Part shown: positions 47,893 to 58,233 of the stretch, piece after piece | Numbering within the stretch: the first letter of the stretch is position 1 | Layout of the letters: each line of letters opens with the position of its first letter | Assembly: GCA_047528255.1 (NCBI GenBank) | Contig: CP180024.1 | Span: 1,116,001 to 1,180,000 of the forward strand | Reading direction: 5' to 3' | Source: G047528255 sp047528255 | GTDB lineage: Bacteria > Bacteroidota > Bacteroidia > Flavobacteriales > Blattabacteriaceae | Length of the DNA: 64,000 bases | Program-made: the position numbers and the translations under genes | Notes under the pieces: model-generated | What the model saw: the letters and a program-made list of their open reading frames with translations, nothing else | Told to the model about the DNA's origin: nothing | Database searches by the model: none

Positions 47893-49815
47893 ATGGATAA
47901 AAAATCTAAAAATAGGAGTCGTTTCAATCTTTTTTTTACAGTATTGTTTTGTGTCGCTTTGGGAGCGATGTTATTCCAAACCCTTCCGTTTGATCGGAAT
48001 AAAATTGATCAAGATACTTTCTTTGAAATGTTTGCTCGTGGAGAAGTTCAAAAAGTTACGATTAAGCATAAGGAGACTGTATTTGTCGAGTTAAAGAAAG
48101 AGTTCTGGAATCGAGATAATAAAAATATATTCATCAATTCCATCGGATCGAAGGATCCTTATTATCAATTTGATATAGGAGATCTTGTCTCGTTTCAAAA
48201 AAAATTGGAGGAATACAAGAACTTTTATAAGTTAAACAGCGTTGTTGAGTTTACTAATAAGCAAGACTATTCCTTCGGAAAATTTTTATTCGAATACGGT
48301 TTCTTTTTCATATTTCTTGCGATGATATATTTCCTGTTCTTTCGTAAGATGGGTGGAGGCTCTAGCGGGCAATTTTTTAACATTGGTAAGTCAAGGGCCA
48401 AGTTATTTGATGAAAATGATAATGTAAAGATCACTTTTCAGGATGTAGCGGGTTTGGAAGAAGCTAAGGAGGAAATACAAGAAATCGTGGATTTTTTGAA
48501 AAACCCAGAACGTTACACTAAACTTGGAGGAAAAATACCCAAAGGGGCTTTGTTGGTCGGCCTTCCGGGTACGGGTAAAACCCTGTTGGCTAAGGCTGTG
48601 GCCGGAGAGGCTAAAGTTCCCTTTTTCTCATTAGCCGGTCCAGACTTCGTAGAGATGTTCGTAGGAGTGGGAGCTTCCAGGGTCAGAGATCTTTTTGAAC
48701 GAGCCAAGGCCAAATCACCTTGTATCATTTTTATTGACGAGATCGATGCTATAGGACGCGCGAGAGGAAAGAGTCATGTTACAGGAGGAGCTAATGATGA
48801 GAGGGAAAGCACTCTTAATCAGTTGCTTACTGAAATGGATGGATTTGGAACAGATACCCAAGTCATTGTTATGGCGGCGACCAATCGTGCTGATATATTG
48901 GATAAAGCTTTATTGCGTCCCGGTCGTTTTGACAGGACTATTATAGTGGATCCTCCTGAACTCAACGAAAGAAAGGAAATATTTCGTGTCCATCTTCAAA
49001 AGCTTACTCTCTCGGATCAATTGGATATCGATTTTTTGGCTAGGCAAACCCCAGGATTTAGTGGGGCTGATATCGCAAATGTCTGTAATGAGGCTGCTCT
49101 TATCGCTGCTCGAAAAAACAAGACCGAAATAGAATCTCAAGATTTTCTCGACTCTATAGAGCGTATCATCGGAGGGTTGGAGAAAAAAAGCAAAATTGTC
49201 AAGCCTCATGAGAAAAAACGTATCGCCGTTCATGAGGCCGGTCATGCTATAGTCAGTTGGTTGCTTGAGCATGCCGCACCCTTGGTCAAGGTGACCATAG
49301 TCCCGAGAGGACGCTCTTTAGGAGCGGCTTGGTATCTTCCGGAAGAGCGACAGCTTACTACTCGTGAACATATGCTTGATGAGATGAGCGCTCTTTTAGG
49401 CGGAAGAGCTGCTGAAGAGAATGTTTTCGGAAGCGTTTCTACAGGAGCTTTGAATGATTTGGAGAGAGTCACCAAACAAGCCCAATCCATGGTAGTAGTT
49501 TTTGGATTGAATGAGTGTATCGGAAACATTTCTTATTATGATTCCACAGGACAAAGTGAATTTTCCTTTTCCAAGCCCTATAGTGAAAAAACAGCTCAGA
49601 TCATAGATGAAGAAATATCCAAAATTGTTGAATCACAATATAAAAGGGCTAAAAAACTCCTTGGTCAAAACAAAGAGAAATTGGTAGCTTTAGCGGATAG
49701 GCTTTTGGAAAAAGAAGTTATTTTTAGAGAGGACTTGGAGCAAATACTGGGTAAACGGCCTTTTGTCGATGAAATTGGTGATTTGTTGAAAAAAGATTCA
49801 TCCGTTTCAGAATGA
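47893..49815 (+). CDS. ftsH: ATP-dependent zinc metalloprotease FtsH
   Basis: Membrane-anchored AAA+ protease that removes damaged and regulatory membrane proteins. The 640 residues have two N-terminal membrane segments (FFTVLFCVALGAMLF and FFFIFLAMIYFLFF), with a periplasmic domain between. Walker A follows (GLPGTGKT from 223; the usual second residue is Pro), then Walker B IIFIDEIDAIG, the second region of homology ATNRADILDKALLRPGRFDR, and the zinc site HEAGH at 447-451. Downstream sits a LUD-family pseudogene and then cdsA. Confidence 0.97.
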   Translation: MDKKSKNRSRFNLFFTVLFCVALGAMLFQTLPFDRNKIDQDTFFEMFARGEVQKVTIKHKETVFVELKKEFWNRDNKNIFINSIGSKDPYYQFDIGDLVSFQKKLEEYKNFYKLNSVVEFTNKQDYSFGKFLFEYGFFFIFLAMIYFLFFRKMGGGSSGQFFNIGKSRAKLFDENDNVKITFQDVAGLEEAKEEIQEIVDFLKNPERYTKLGGKIPKGALLVGLPGTGKTLLAKAVAGEAKVPFFSLAGPDFVEMFVGVGASRVRDLFERAKAKSPCIIFIDEIDAIGRARGKSHVTGGANDERESTLNQLLTEMDGFGTDTQVIVMAATNRADILDKALLRPGRFDRTIIVDPPELNERKEIFRVHLQKLTLSDQLDIDFLARQTPGFSGADIANVCNEAALIAARKNKTEIESQDFLDSIERIIGGLEKKSKIVKPHEKKRIAVHEAGHAIVSWLLEHAAPLVKVTIVPRGRSLGAAWYLPEERQLTTREHMLDEMSALLGGRAAEENVFGSVSTGALNDLERVTKQAQSMVVVFGLNECIGNISYYDSTGQSEFSFSKPYSEKTAQIIDEEISKIVESQYKRAKKLLGQNKEKLVALADRLLEKEVIFREDLEQILGKRPFVDEIGDLLKKDSSVSE

Positions 49816-49899
49816 GCCCTATATAAAAAAAGAAGAAGACTCTGTAGCTAAAAACTAAAATTGACGTGATCTCTAAGGAAAAAATAAATGGCCAGAGCA

Positions 49900-50462
49900 A
49901 TGATAATGTGAGATGGATTTTGTAGAATCAAATTTCTAAATTTTGAATTGTTTCCCTCTTTAAGAAAAGAGTGTTCCTTTTTTTAAAGGTGAAGAAGAAA
50001 AAAGAGAATACTTTATGCGATATGCGGACCGGTCAGGGTGTATATGTTTTGTTGTAAACAAAATTCAATAATCAAGGGGAGTTTTTTTGTACTGTAAGCG
50101 TCTTGACAACATCTCGATTTACTTAAAAAACATAGTGAATGAGGGATCGATTATTCTACATTTTGGTGTTCGGATCCCTCGTTACAAAACGATCTAAAGT
50201 TTTTGGTTTTGAGCTTTAATAATGTTCCCAAGCCTGAGGTCTGTGTCAACTTTATGAGCTGTTAATATTTTATTACGAGAAACAGTAGGAGTATCTTCTG
50301 ATCAAACAGATAGCACGTGTTTGTTAGAATTCTCCAATATTTTTATCATTTTGGCTGTTAAAAATCAGATTATATCAAATGTAGAAGAGGTTCTTCATAA
50401 GGTTAAGTTTTTTAAGAAAAAAAAGCATTCTGACGAACATAACTACGATAAAAAGCTATAAT
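49900..50462 (+). pseudogene. LUD (LutC/YkgG-like) domain protein remnant
   Basis: No intact gene lies in the 704 bases between ftsH and cdsA, but pieces of one do. One stretch (near 50080-50150) reads GVFLYCKRLDNISIYLKNIVNE, and the last (50276-50462) reads TVGVSSDQTDSTCLLEF...IFIILAVKNQIISNVEEVLHKVK, then a lysine-rich end and stop. These align with my memory of the end of LUD-domain proteins (VSS-Q-SGR, then a hydrophobic strand, then QL/I-x-DI--AL). The same gene sits between ftsH and cdsA in many Bacteroidota. Several stops and frame changes separate the pieces. Confidence 0.6.
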
Positions 50463-50519
50463 CTGAGCTATTTTCAACCGTATTCACAGCTAAAAATATT
50501 TTTTAATTGCTTTTAGAGT

Positions 50520-51307
50520 ATGATAAAGGGTGATTGGGTAAGGCGGTTTGGCCCCGGACTTGTTTACATAGGCGTAGTTTTATATACCGTATTTACAGGA
50601 GGGATCGTCTTTAATCTACTGATGATGGCCTTTTCAGTTTTATGTTTTTGGGAGTTTCTCGTTTTTTCCAAGATGCCGAGAACTTTGGTTCAATGGAGTA
50701 TGATTTTTATTCTTCTATCAATGTGTGTCGAGCTTGTTGACAGGGCGAGAGGAAGATATTTTATGGGCAGTTTGATTTTTTTACCTGTTGCTTGTTTTGT
50801 TGTAAAATTATTTTCCAAAGATTCTCCCGTAGAGAAGATTTGTCAACTTGGTCAAGTGTTTTTTGCATGGGTCTACATCGGATCTCCCTTTTTTATGGCG
50901 CGTCACATTTATACTCTTGATGGAGGGAAAAACCTCATTATGGGGTTGTTTATCCTGATAGGGATAAACGATACACTGGCTTATTTTGTAGGCCGGATGT
51001 GGGGTAAGAGGAAATTAGCTCCTTCTATATCTCCTAAAAAGACCGTGGAAGGATTTTTAGGGGGAGTATTTTTTTGTATGCTTTGTGGTTTTTTTTTTAT
51101 AATATTTGGGGAGAGCGATATTGGTTGGAAATGGGCCTGATCGTATCCGTTTTCGGTACTTTTGGTGATCTTTTGGAGTCGGTTGTCAAGAGAGCTTATG
51201 GAGTGAAAGACTCTAGCCGATTATTTCCTGGCCATGGTGGTTTTTTAGATCGTTTGGATAGCTTTGTTTTTGTCATTCCGGTAGTGATGGGATATTTATT
51301 TTATTAA
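50520..51307 (+). pseudogene. cdsA: phosphatidate cytidylyltransferase, interrupted by a +1 frameshift
   Basis: Makes CDP-diacylglycerol, the precursor of all phospholipids. The first 206 codons give the hydrophobic segments and GINDTLAYFVGRMWGKRKLAPSISPKKTVEG, then hit a stop at 51140. The remaining signature (VSVFGTFGDLLESVVKRAYGVKDSSRLFPGHGGFLDRLDS) continues in another frame to 51307. One extra base would join them, either at the T10 run 51089-51098 or at the GGG near 51136. The gene is otherwise well kept and psd begins four bases later, so it may still be expressed, or the shift may be a base-call error. Confidence 0.85.
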
Positions 51308-51310
51308 GTT

Positions 51311-51961
51311 ATGATTCATAGAGAAGGACGTATGATTTTGAGAAATGTTTTTGTATTGATAGTTTTAATTATCACAATGGTGTTTTATCTATTGAACAAC
51401 TCTTTAGCCATAGCGTTCACAGTCTTTTCGGTGATTTTATACGGATTTTTGTTGTTTTTTTTTAGGAATCCCGTTCGGGATTTTTCAATAAAAGAACATG
51501 AGGTAGTGGCTCCTGTAGATGGCAAAGTAGTAGTGGTGGAGTGCGTCTTTGAGCCTGAATTCTTGAAGTCGGATTGTATTCAAGTGTCTATTTTCATGTC
51601 TCCGTTGAATGTTCATGTTACTCGTTATCCTGTGTCTGGAAAAGTTATTTACTCAAAATATCATCCCGGAAAATATTTGTTAGCATGGCATCCTAAATCT
51701 TCTACAAAGAATGAGCGCACTACGGTGGCTGTCGAGACTGAGTCCACCAAAAGGATTCTCTTTCGACAGATTGCGGGCTTTTTAGCTCGTCGTATCGTAT
51801 TGTATGCCAAAGAGGGGGACAAAGCTGAAGCAGGAAAGGAGTTCGGATTCATTAAATTCGGCTCTCGATTGGATGTGTTTTTTCCTTTGGACACTGATAT
51901 TTCAGTGAAAGTGGGTCAAAATACCGTAGGGGCGAAAACCATTATAGCCTATTTGGCCTGA
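51311..51961 (+). CDS. psd: phosphatidylserine decarboxylase, short type
   Basis: Converts phosphatidylserine to phosphatidylethanolamine at the inner membrane. The 216 residues begin IHREG, as in the Bacteroidota enzymes, with two membrane segments near the N-terminus (VLIVLIITMVFYLL and FTVFSVILYGFLLFFF). The core has VVAPVDGKVVVVE, FMSPLNVHVTRYPVSG and IAGFLARRIV. The self-cleavage site is the GS in FIKFGSRLDVFFP, which yields the pyruvoyl cofactor. It lies directly after cdsA, giving a phospholipid synthesis pair. Confidence 0.95.
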   Translation: MIHREGRMILRNVFVLIVLIITMVFYLLNNSLAIAFTVFSVILYGFLLFFFRNPVRDFSIKEHEVVAPVDGKVVVVECVFEPEFLKSDCIQVSIFMSPLNVHVTRYPVSGKVIYSKYHPGKYLLAWHPKSSTKNERTTVAVETESTKRILFRQIAGFLARRIVLYAKEGDKAEAGKEFGFIKFGSRLDVFFPLDTDISVKVGQNTVGAKTIIAYLA

Positions 51962-51995
51962 GGAGAGTCTCAGAGAGAAAATTAAAAGGGAATTG

Positions 51996-52127
51996 ATGAT
52001 GAAAAAATGGATTATTATTTTTATTTCGGGTATTTTTTTGTACGCTTGTACACAAAACCCGGGAGGGAATAAGGCTATTTATTCTGTAGATGAGGTTGAA
52101 AACAGTGTTCAGAAAGGTATTCATTAA
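51996..52127 (+). CDS. small lipoprotein, 43 aa
   Basis: Too short for routine gene calling. AAGGG lies about ten bases before the ATG. The product starts MMKKWIIIFISGIFLYAC, a lipoprotein signal with lipobox LYAC and the lipidated Cys at 18, followed by a 25-residue tail rich in polar residues (TQNPGGNKAIYSVDEVENSV). The gene follows psd by 34 bases and its stop lies in a terminator, so it looks like the last gene of the operon. It could be complete or a shortened version of a larger lipoprotein. Function unknown. Confidence 0.55.
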   Translation: MMKKWIIIFISGIFLYACTQNPGGNKAIYSVDEVENSVQKGIH

Positions 52128-52135
52128 TACCTTTT
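52113..52135 (+). terminator. terminator after the psd-lipoprotein operon
   Basis: AAAGGTAT-TCATTA-ATACCTTT is a perfect 8-bp stem with a 6-base loop and a run of T at the end, overlapping the lipoprotein stop codon and 9 bases before an IS right end. Confidence 0.6.
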
Positions 52136-52143
52136 CACCTTTC

Positions 52144-52546
52144 GATACATTCTATTAAGGTGGATTACTTTTATTCAGCCTCCTAGATGGACTTTGTTGG
52201 AGACGATGGAGATTTAGTCTTTTACATCGTATTCGAAACACTATTGATTATAAATTAATTAATAATATTTATGTTTATGAACAGATCATAGTGATCCCAG
52301 GGGAACGATGCAAAGTTATGCGCCATAACTTCCATAATATGCTAGGAATTCATACGAGTTAATCGTTTGTACCGATCCTTTCCTGATCCAAACCAACGCT
52401 TTATACTTCCAAAAGTACGTTCTACTATCCATTGAGTTTTAGTCACTAATTATTTTGAATAATAGAGTTAATTCCCCTTAAGGGATAGTTCCTATAGGCA
52501 TTATTCTGTATGCGATCTTTGATGCTTCGATATTAAAATAAGACAC
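52144..52546 (-). mobile_element. IS right-end fragment (about 403 bp), inverted
   Basis: Decayed right end (GATACATTCTATTAAGG) through to the complement of the ANVSYFHSRGIKD region, where it is cut by another right-end fragment. Confidence 0.8.
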
Positions 52547-52634
52547 GAGACCATTATGTTAAATTGGATTACGTTTATTTAGTATTCTAAATGGGTTCGT
52601 TGGAGAACGATGTAGATTTATTCAAACACAATGT
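52547..52634 (-). mobile_element. IS right-end fragment (88 bp), inverted, abutting the next copy
   Basis: GAGACCATTATGTTAAATTG and about 68 further bases; cut at nearly the same point as 10263-10342. Confidence 0.8.
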
Positions 52635-53858
52635 GAGAACATTGCATGGGAGAAGAAAGTTAAAATATTTGTAAATCAATATATTTTTTCGTATAGACTG
52701 GAGTAAAATATAAAAAATTCGGCTCTATGTGCAGAAGCACCGTAAAACTAAACTTTAGTGAACTATATATGGAAAAGCTCTACTAGAAGGAATGAGTTTT
52801 TCAAAAGCTTAAACACCTTGATTCACTTGGATGGCATAGAGAAGGAAATAAGAAAAATATATCAAAAAGTCCAGAGATAAAAGGTCACCTGCTTATAGTG
52901 GAATATCGTTATTTATGATGATGCTTTTGAGTCACTGGTATGATCTCAGTCATGTAGGAACGGAAGAATTGGTGAAAGAATCTTTGAGCTGCATGGTTTT
53001 TTGTGATCTTCGATTGAAAGATCATATCCTAGATCATACAATTCCATGCAGATTTCGCAATGAAATAGTAGCTAAAAAGGAATATGAGAGCTTACTGAAA
53101 AAGATCAATAAGGAATTAGAAAAGTATCAGGAAATAGTTAAAAAAGGAGTAATAGTATATTCTTCTATTACAGTGAGTCCCTTTGCTCCCAAGGGAAATC
53201 CTACCTCCGTAGTGGAGGTCGGAAGGAAGAGGGATAAAAGCAAATAAGTCAAAGAAAAGCAAGGGTAAAAAAAGAAACTCAATCAGGAGTAGACACTCAA
53301 GTAAAATAGCTCAAGAAATAAGGTAAACTCTACTACGGACACAAGAAGAACATAGGGGGATAAAAAAGGAATGATACCTAGTAAGTACATAACGTAGCTG
53401 CCAATGAGTATGATAGCAGAGGGCTAAAGCCATTAATAAGCTAAGATATAAACCCAGAGAAGTATATGCAGATAAAGGTTACTAAGTTCCGCCAACGTGT
53501 CTTACTTTCATAGTCGAGGCATCAAAGACCTTATACAGAAGAAAGCCTATAGGTATCTTACCTTAAGTAGGATAGCTATATTATTCAACATAATTATTGA
53601 GTAAAACCCGATGGGTAGTAGAACGTGTTTTTTGCAGTGTAAAGCGTTGGTTTGGATCAGGAAAGGCTCGTTACAAAGGATTAGCTCGTGTACATTCCCA
53701 GCCTATTATGGAGGCTATGGCTTATAATTTGTATCGTTCCTCTGGCGTTATTATGCGCTGTCCATAAAAATAGATATAATTAATTAATTTATAATACAAA
53801 AGTATTTCGAATACAATATGAAAGACTAGATCTACATTGTATCTAACGAAGTCTATAT
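52635..53858 (+). mobile_element. IS5-family element lacking the last ~45 bases, decayed
   Basis: GAGAACATTGCATGGG at the left; the right side stops at AACGAAGTCTATA before the terminal repeat, 70 bases from the end of uvrB. A 110-codon transposase piece (52915-53247) retains LSHWYDLSHVGTEELVKES through FRNEIVAKKEYESLLKKINKE. Confidence 0.88.
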
Positions 53859-53927
53859 ATCTTAATTTCCCTTTTTGGAACGAATGAAATTCAAATTGTT
53901 ATCTCACACAAGGTAGAGGTTTTCATT

Positions 53928-55934
53928 CTAAGGCTCACGACCAATACGTTCCTTGAGAGCTTTAAGCGCATCACGATAATGTGCTGCTTGCATAAAGTCT
54001 TGATCAGATGCGGCCTTCTCCATCGCCTTTTGCAGGTTATCAATTTGCTTCTGAAGCGTTTTCGAGTTCTGATAGATCCCCCCTTCTTTGACGGATACCG
54101 GATTATTTTCAATACCGATTTCATAAAATTTTACCAAAGAGATAGCCCGTGGTCCTTCTCTAAATTTTTTATTGAGCGGCTTGGGCGTGATGCCATGATG
54201 GAGATTATAATGAACCTGCTTTTTTCTTCGCCTGTCGGTCTCCTCGATGGTCTTCTTCATACTTTGGGTAGTCTTGTTAGCATACATGATGGCCATGCCA
54301 TGCAAATTTCGAGCGGCGCGGCCAATGGTCTGAGTCAATGAACGATAAGACCGTAAGAACCCCTCTTTATCCGCATCTAAGATTGCCACAAGCGATACCT
54401 CCGGAAAGTCCAAACCTTCTCGAAGTAGATTTACCCCGATGAGCACATCACAACGACCGACACGAAGGTCTTGCATGATGTCAATACGCTCCAACGTATC
54501 GATGTCCGAATGAATATAACGGGTGCGTATTCCCATCTTGGTGAAAAATTTGTTGAGTTCCTCAGCCATGCGCTTGGTCAGAGTGGTGACCAATACCCGC
54601 TCATCTCTTTCGGAACGTTGACGGATTTCTTCCATGAGGTCGTCTATTTGATTGAGACTCGGACGCAATTTTATGACCGGATCCAAAAGGCCTGTAGGAC
54701 GCACGACTTGTTCAACGAAAACACCTCCGCTTTTTTGAAGTTCGTAGTCTGCAGGGGTCGCACTGATATAAAACACTTGATTTTGTAAGGCTTCAAATTC
54801 TTCAAATTTCAATGGGCGGTTGTCCAAGGCTGCGGGCAAGCGAAATCCGTGTTCCACCAAATTTTGTTTGCGAGAACGGTCTCCTCCGTACATAGCCCGA
54901 ACCTGCGGTATAGTTACGTGACTCTCATCAATGACCATCAAATAATCTTCAGGAAGATAATCCAACAAACAGAAAGGTCTCGTTCCAGGCTCTCTCCCGT
55001 CGAAATATCTGGAATAATTTTCTATACCAGAGCAATAGCCGATCTCCTTTATCATCTCGACATCAAATTCCACGCGCTCTTTAAGCCTTTTTGCTTCCAG
55101 CCGTTTACCGAGAATTTGAAGTTCTTCAAGCCGAATGTTCAAATCTTCTTGGATTTGTGCGATAGCCGTATGCAAACGATCCGAAGAAGTAACAAAAATA
55201 TTGGCGGGATAGATCTGTACATGATCTAACCGACTGATGATATGCCCCGTAGAAGGGTCAAAAGTCTCAATATCTTCAATCTGATCTACAAAAAAATGAA
55301 GTCTTACCCCATATTCGGAATGTGCGGGAAAAATATCTACCGTATCTCCTTTGACCCTAAAATGACCACGGATAAAATCCCCTTCAGTACGGGCATATAA
55401 AGCAGTCACCAGCTGATGCAGCACACGCGTTCGACTGATATCAGCTCCTTTTTCGAGCGCAACGATGCTATTGTGAAATTCACTGGGATTGCCCATACTG
55501 TAAATACAAGAAACCGAAGCGACGACCAGGATGTCTCGACGTCCGGAGATCAGACCCGAAACAGTGGCTAGACCGAGCCTCTCTAAATCGTTATTGATAG
55601 CTACATCTTTTTCAATATAGGTTCCCGAAACAGGCAAATAAGCCTCGGGTTGATAGTAATCGTAATAAGAGACGTAATAAGATACCAAATTCTCCGGAAA
55701 GAATTCTTTGAATTCGGTGTAGAGCTGTGCGGCTAAAGTTTTATTATGGGCCAACACTAACGTAGGGCGTTGCAACTTTTCCACCACATTGGCCACGGTA
55801 AAAGTCTTTCCCGAACCAGTCACCCCGAGCAAGGTTTGATATTTCTCCCCTTGAGATACGGCTTTTGAAAGGGATTCAATAGCGTAGGGCTGATCGCCAG
55901 TAGGACGATATTCTGATTGTAATCGAAATTTCAT
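53928..55934 (-). CDS. uvrB: UvrABC system protein B
   Basis: DNA-damage verifying helicase-like subunit of nucleotide excision repair. The 668 residues match the family. Visible: Walker A GVTGSGKT near 38-46, the DNA-clamping beta-hairpin YYDYYQPEAYLP, ASVSCIYSMG, DESHVTIPQ, the helicase motif VLVTTLTKRMAEEL and QTIGRAARN. A C-terminal UVR domain that binds UvrC lies at about 628-668. It stands alone between IS copies. Upstream, IS sequence starts about 40 bases from the ATG, so the promoter may be disturbed. Confidence 0.98.
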   Translation of the reverse strand: MKFRLQSEYRPTGDQPYAIESLSKAVSQGEKYQTLLGVTGSGKTFTVANVVEKLQRPTLVLAHNKTLAAQLYTEFKEFFPENLVSYYVSYYDYYQPEAYLPVSGTYIEKDVAINNDLERLGLATVSGLISGRRDILVVASVSCIYSMGNPSEFHNSIVALEKGADISRTRVLHQLVTALYARTEGDFIRGHFRVKGDTVDIFPAHSEYGVRLHFFVDQIEDIETFDPSTGHIISRLDHVQIYPANIFVTSSDRLHTAIAQIQEDLNIRLEELQILGKRLEAKRLKERVEFDVEMIKEIGYCSGIENYSRYFDGREPGTRPFCLLDYLPEDYLMVIDESHVTIPQVRAMYGGDRSRKQNLVEHGFRLPAALDNRPLKFEEFEALQNQVFYISATPADYELQKSGGVFVEQVVRPTGLLDPVIKLRPSLNQIDDLMEEIRQRSERDERVLVTTLTKRMAEELNKFFTKMGIRTRYIHSDIDTLERIDIMQDLRVGRCDVLIGVNLLREGLDFPEVSLVAILDADKEGFLRSYRSLTQTIGRAARNLHGMAIMYANKTTQSMKKTIEETDRRRKKQVHYNLHHGITPKPLNKKFREGPRAISLVKFYEIGIENNPVSVKEGGIYQNSKTLQKQIDNLQKAMEKAASDQDFMQAAHYRDALKALKERIGREP

Positions 55935-55975
55935 GCAACAAAGTTCAGTTTTTTTATATCAGCAGAAGGGGGGAT

Positions 55976-56149
55976 TTCAAATTTTTCTTATTATCTTTCT
56001 TCATTTTTTCCGAGTGGATCAATTGTTTAACCTTTTGAAAAACTCACTTCTTCTGGTAAAACGTTCCATATATAGTTCGCTAAAACTTATTTAGCGCGGT
56101 GCTTATGAGCCTAGAGTTGGATTTTTTTTCTACTCTAAATACACGAAAT
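55976..56149 (-). mobile_element. internal IS fragment, inverted
   Basis: About 174 bases matching the transposase N-terminal region and the start of the leader on the minus strand; it is cut at CGAAAT by the next left end and lacks its own left terminal repeat. Confidence 0.75.
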
Positions 56150-56962
56150 GAGAATGTTGCATGAAAAAAAAAGAGTTAAAACGTTTATAAATCAATATAT
56201 TGTTTCCTATATTTGAAATAGGAAATAAAAAATTCGGATCTATGCTCAGAAGTACCCTGCAAATAATCTTTAGTGAACTATATATGTAACGTTCTAGCAG
56301 AAGGAGTTAGTTTTTCAAAAAATTAAAACCCTTGATCCATTCGGAAGGGATGGAGAAAGAAATAAGGAGAATATATCAAAAAGGGTAGGGAATAAAAAGC
56401 CAACAGGCTTACAGTGGAATATCATTATTTACGATGATGCTTTTGAGTCACTGGTATGATCTCAGTAATGTAGGAACGGAAGAATTGGTAAAAAAGGCCA
56501 TAAGCTGTATGCTTTTTTCTGGTTTTCGATTAGAAGATCAGATCCTAGATCATACGATTCTATTCAGATTTCGCAATGAAATAGTAACCAAAAAGGAATA
56601 TGAGTGCTTACTGAAAAAGATCAATAAGGTATTAGAAAAGCATCAGGCGATAGTTAAAACAGGAGTGATAGTAGATACCAGTCTTACAATGAGTTACCTT
56701 GCTACCAAGGGAGCATTTACTTACGTAATAAAGGATTGGAAAGAAGAGGTGTAAAAGCAAATTAGTCAAAGAAAAGCAACGACAAAAAAAGAGACTCAAT
56801 CAGAAGTAGGAAGTCAAGGGAAATGGCTCAAGAAATTAGGTAAATTCTACTACGGGTATAAGGAGCACATAGGGTAGGGGGCTATAAAAATGGAATGATA
56901 CCAGCAGTACATATCGTAGCAGCCAATGAGCATGAGAGTAGAGGGCTATTATCATTAAAATG
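56150..56962 (+). mobile_element. IS5-family element truncated at the 3' side (about 813 bp)
   Basis: GAGAATGTTGCATGAA at the left, running to the ANEHESRG region, where an opposite copy begins. A 106-codon transposase piece remains at 56434-56754. Confidence 0.85.
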
Positions 56963-58233
56963 GATTATTGTACTAATGGTGGATTACGTTTATTCAGCCT
57001 CCTAGATGGCTTCGTTAGAGAAAATGTAGATTTAATTTTTTATATTATATGTCAAAACATGTTGATTATAAATTAATTAATTATATCTATTTTTATGGAA
57101 AGCGTATAATAATTCCAGGAGAACGATACAAATTACGCGCCATAGCCTCCATAAGATGCTGGGTATGCAACACGAGCTAATCCTTTGTAACGAGCCTTTC
57201 CTGATCCAAAACAACGCTTTATACTGCCAAAAGTACGTTCTACTACCTATTGATTTCTACTCACTAATTTCTTGAATAATATAGCTATACTACTTAAGGG
57301 CCGGTTTTTATAGGCTTTCTTTTGTATACGGCCTTTGATGTCTCGACTATGAAAGTAAGAAATGGTGGCTGGGACTTGGTAGTCTTTTTCTGCATATACT
57401 TCTCTGGGTTTATATCCTAGTTTTCTTATTAATGGCTTTAGCCCTATACTATCATGCTCATTGGCTGCTACGATATGTACTGCTAGTATCATTCCATTTT
57501 ATCCACTTCTATGTGCTTCTTGTATCCATAGTAGAGTCTACCTGATTTCTTGAGCCATTTTCCTTGAGTGTCTACTCCTGATTAAGTCTCTTTTTTTACT
57601 CTTTTTTTTCTTTGACTGATTTGCTTTTACCCTCTTCTTTCCGGTCCTCCACTACGTAGGTAGGAGTGCCTCTCTTGGAAGCAAAAGGAATCACTGTAAT
57701 ACTGGCATCTAATATCACTCCTGTTTTAACTATAAACTGATGCTTTCCTAATTTCCTTATTGATCTTTTTCAGTAAGTGCTCATATGCCTTTTGGGGTAC
57801 TATTTCATTGCGAAATCTGCATAGATCGTATGATCTGGGATCTGATCTTCCAATCTAAAAGCAAAAAAGCGCATGAGTATCAAGGATTCTTTTACCAATT
57901 CTTCCATTCCTACATCACTGAAATCATACCAGTTACTCAAAAGAATCATCTTAAATAATGATATTCCACTGTAAGAAGGTTGGCCTTTTATTACTTGGCC
58001 TTTTTGATATATTTTTCTTATTTCTTTTTCCATCCCTTCTCAGTAGCTCAAAGTGCTTAACCTTTAAAAAAGCCTCACTCCTCTGGTAGAACGTTCCATA
58101 TATAGTTCACTAAATCTTATTTATGTGCTGTTTCTGAACATAAAGCCGAATTTTTTTATTTTGTACTCCAAATATACGAAACAATATATTGATATACAAA
58201 TGTTTTAATTTCCTTCTTCCATGCAACGTTCTC
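56963..58233 (-). mobile_element. IS5-family element, full length, decayed (1271 bp)
   Basis: Right end decayed (GATTATTGTACTAATGG), left end GCAACGTTCTC at 58223-58233. Transposase pieces at 57247-57492 (ILAVHIVAANEHDS...PREVYAEKDYQVPA) and 57800-58033 are on the minus strand and out of frame with each other. Confidence 0.9.
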
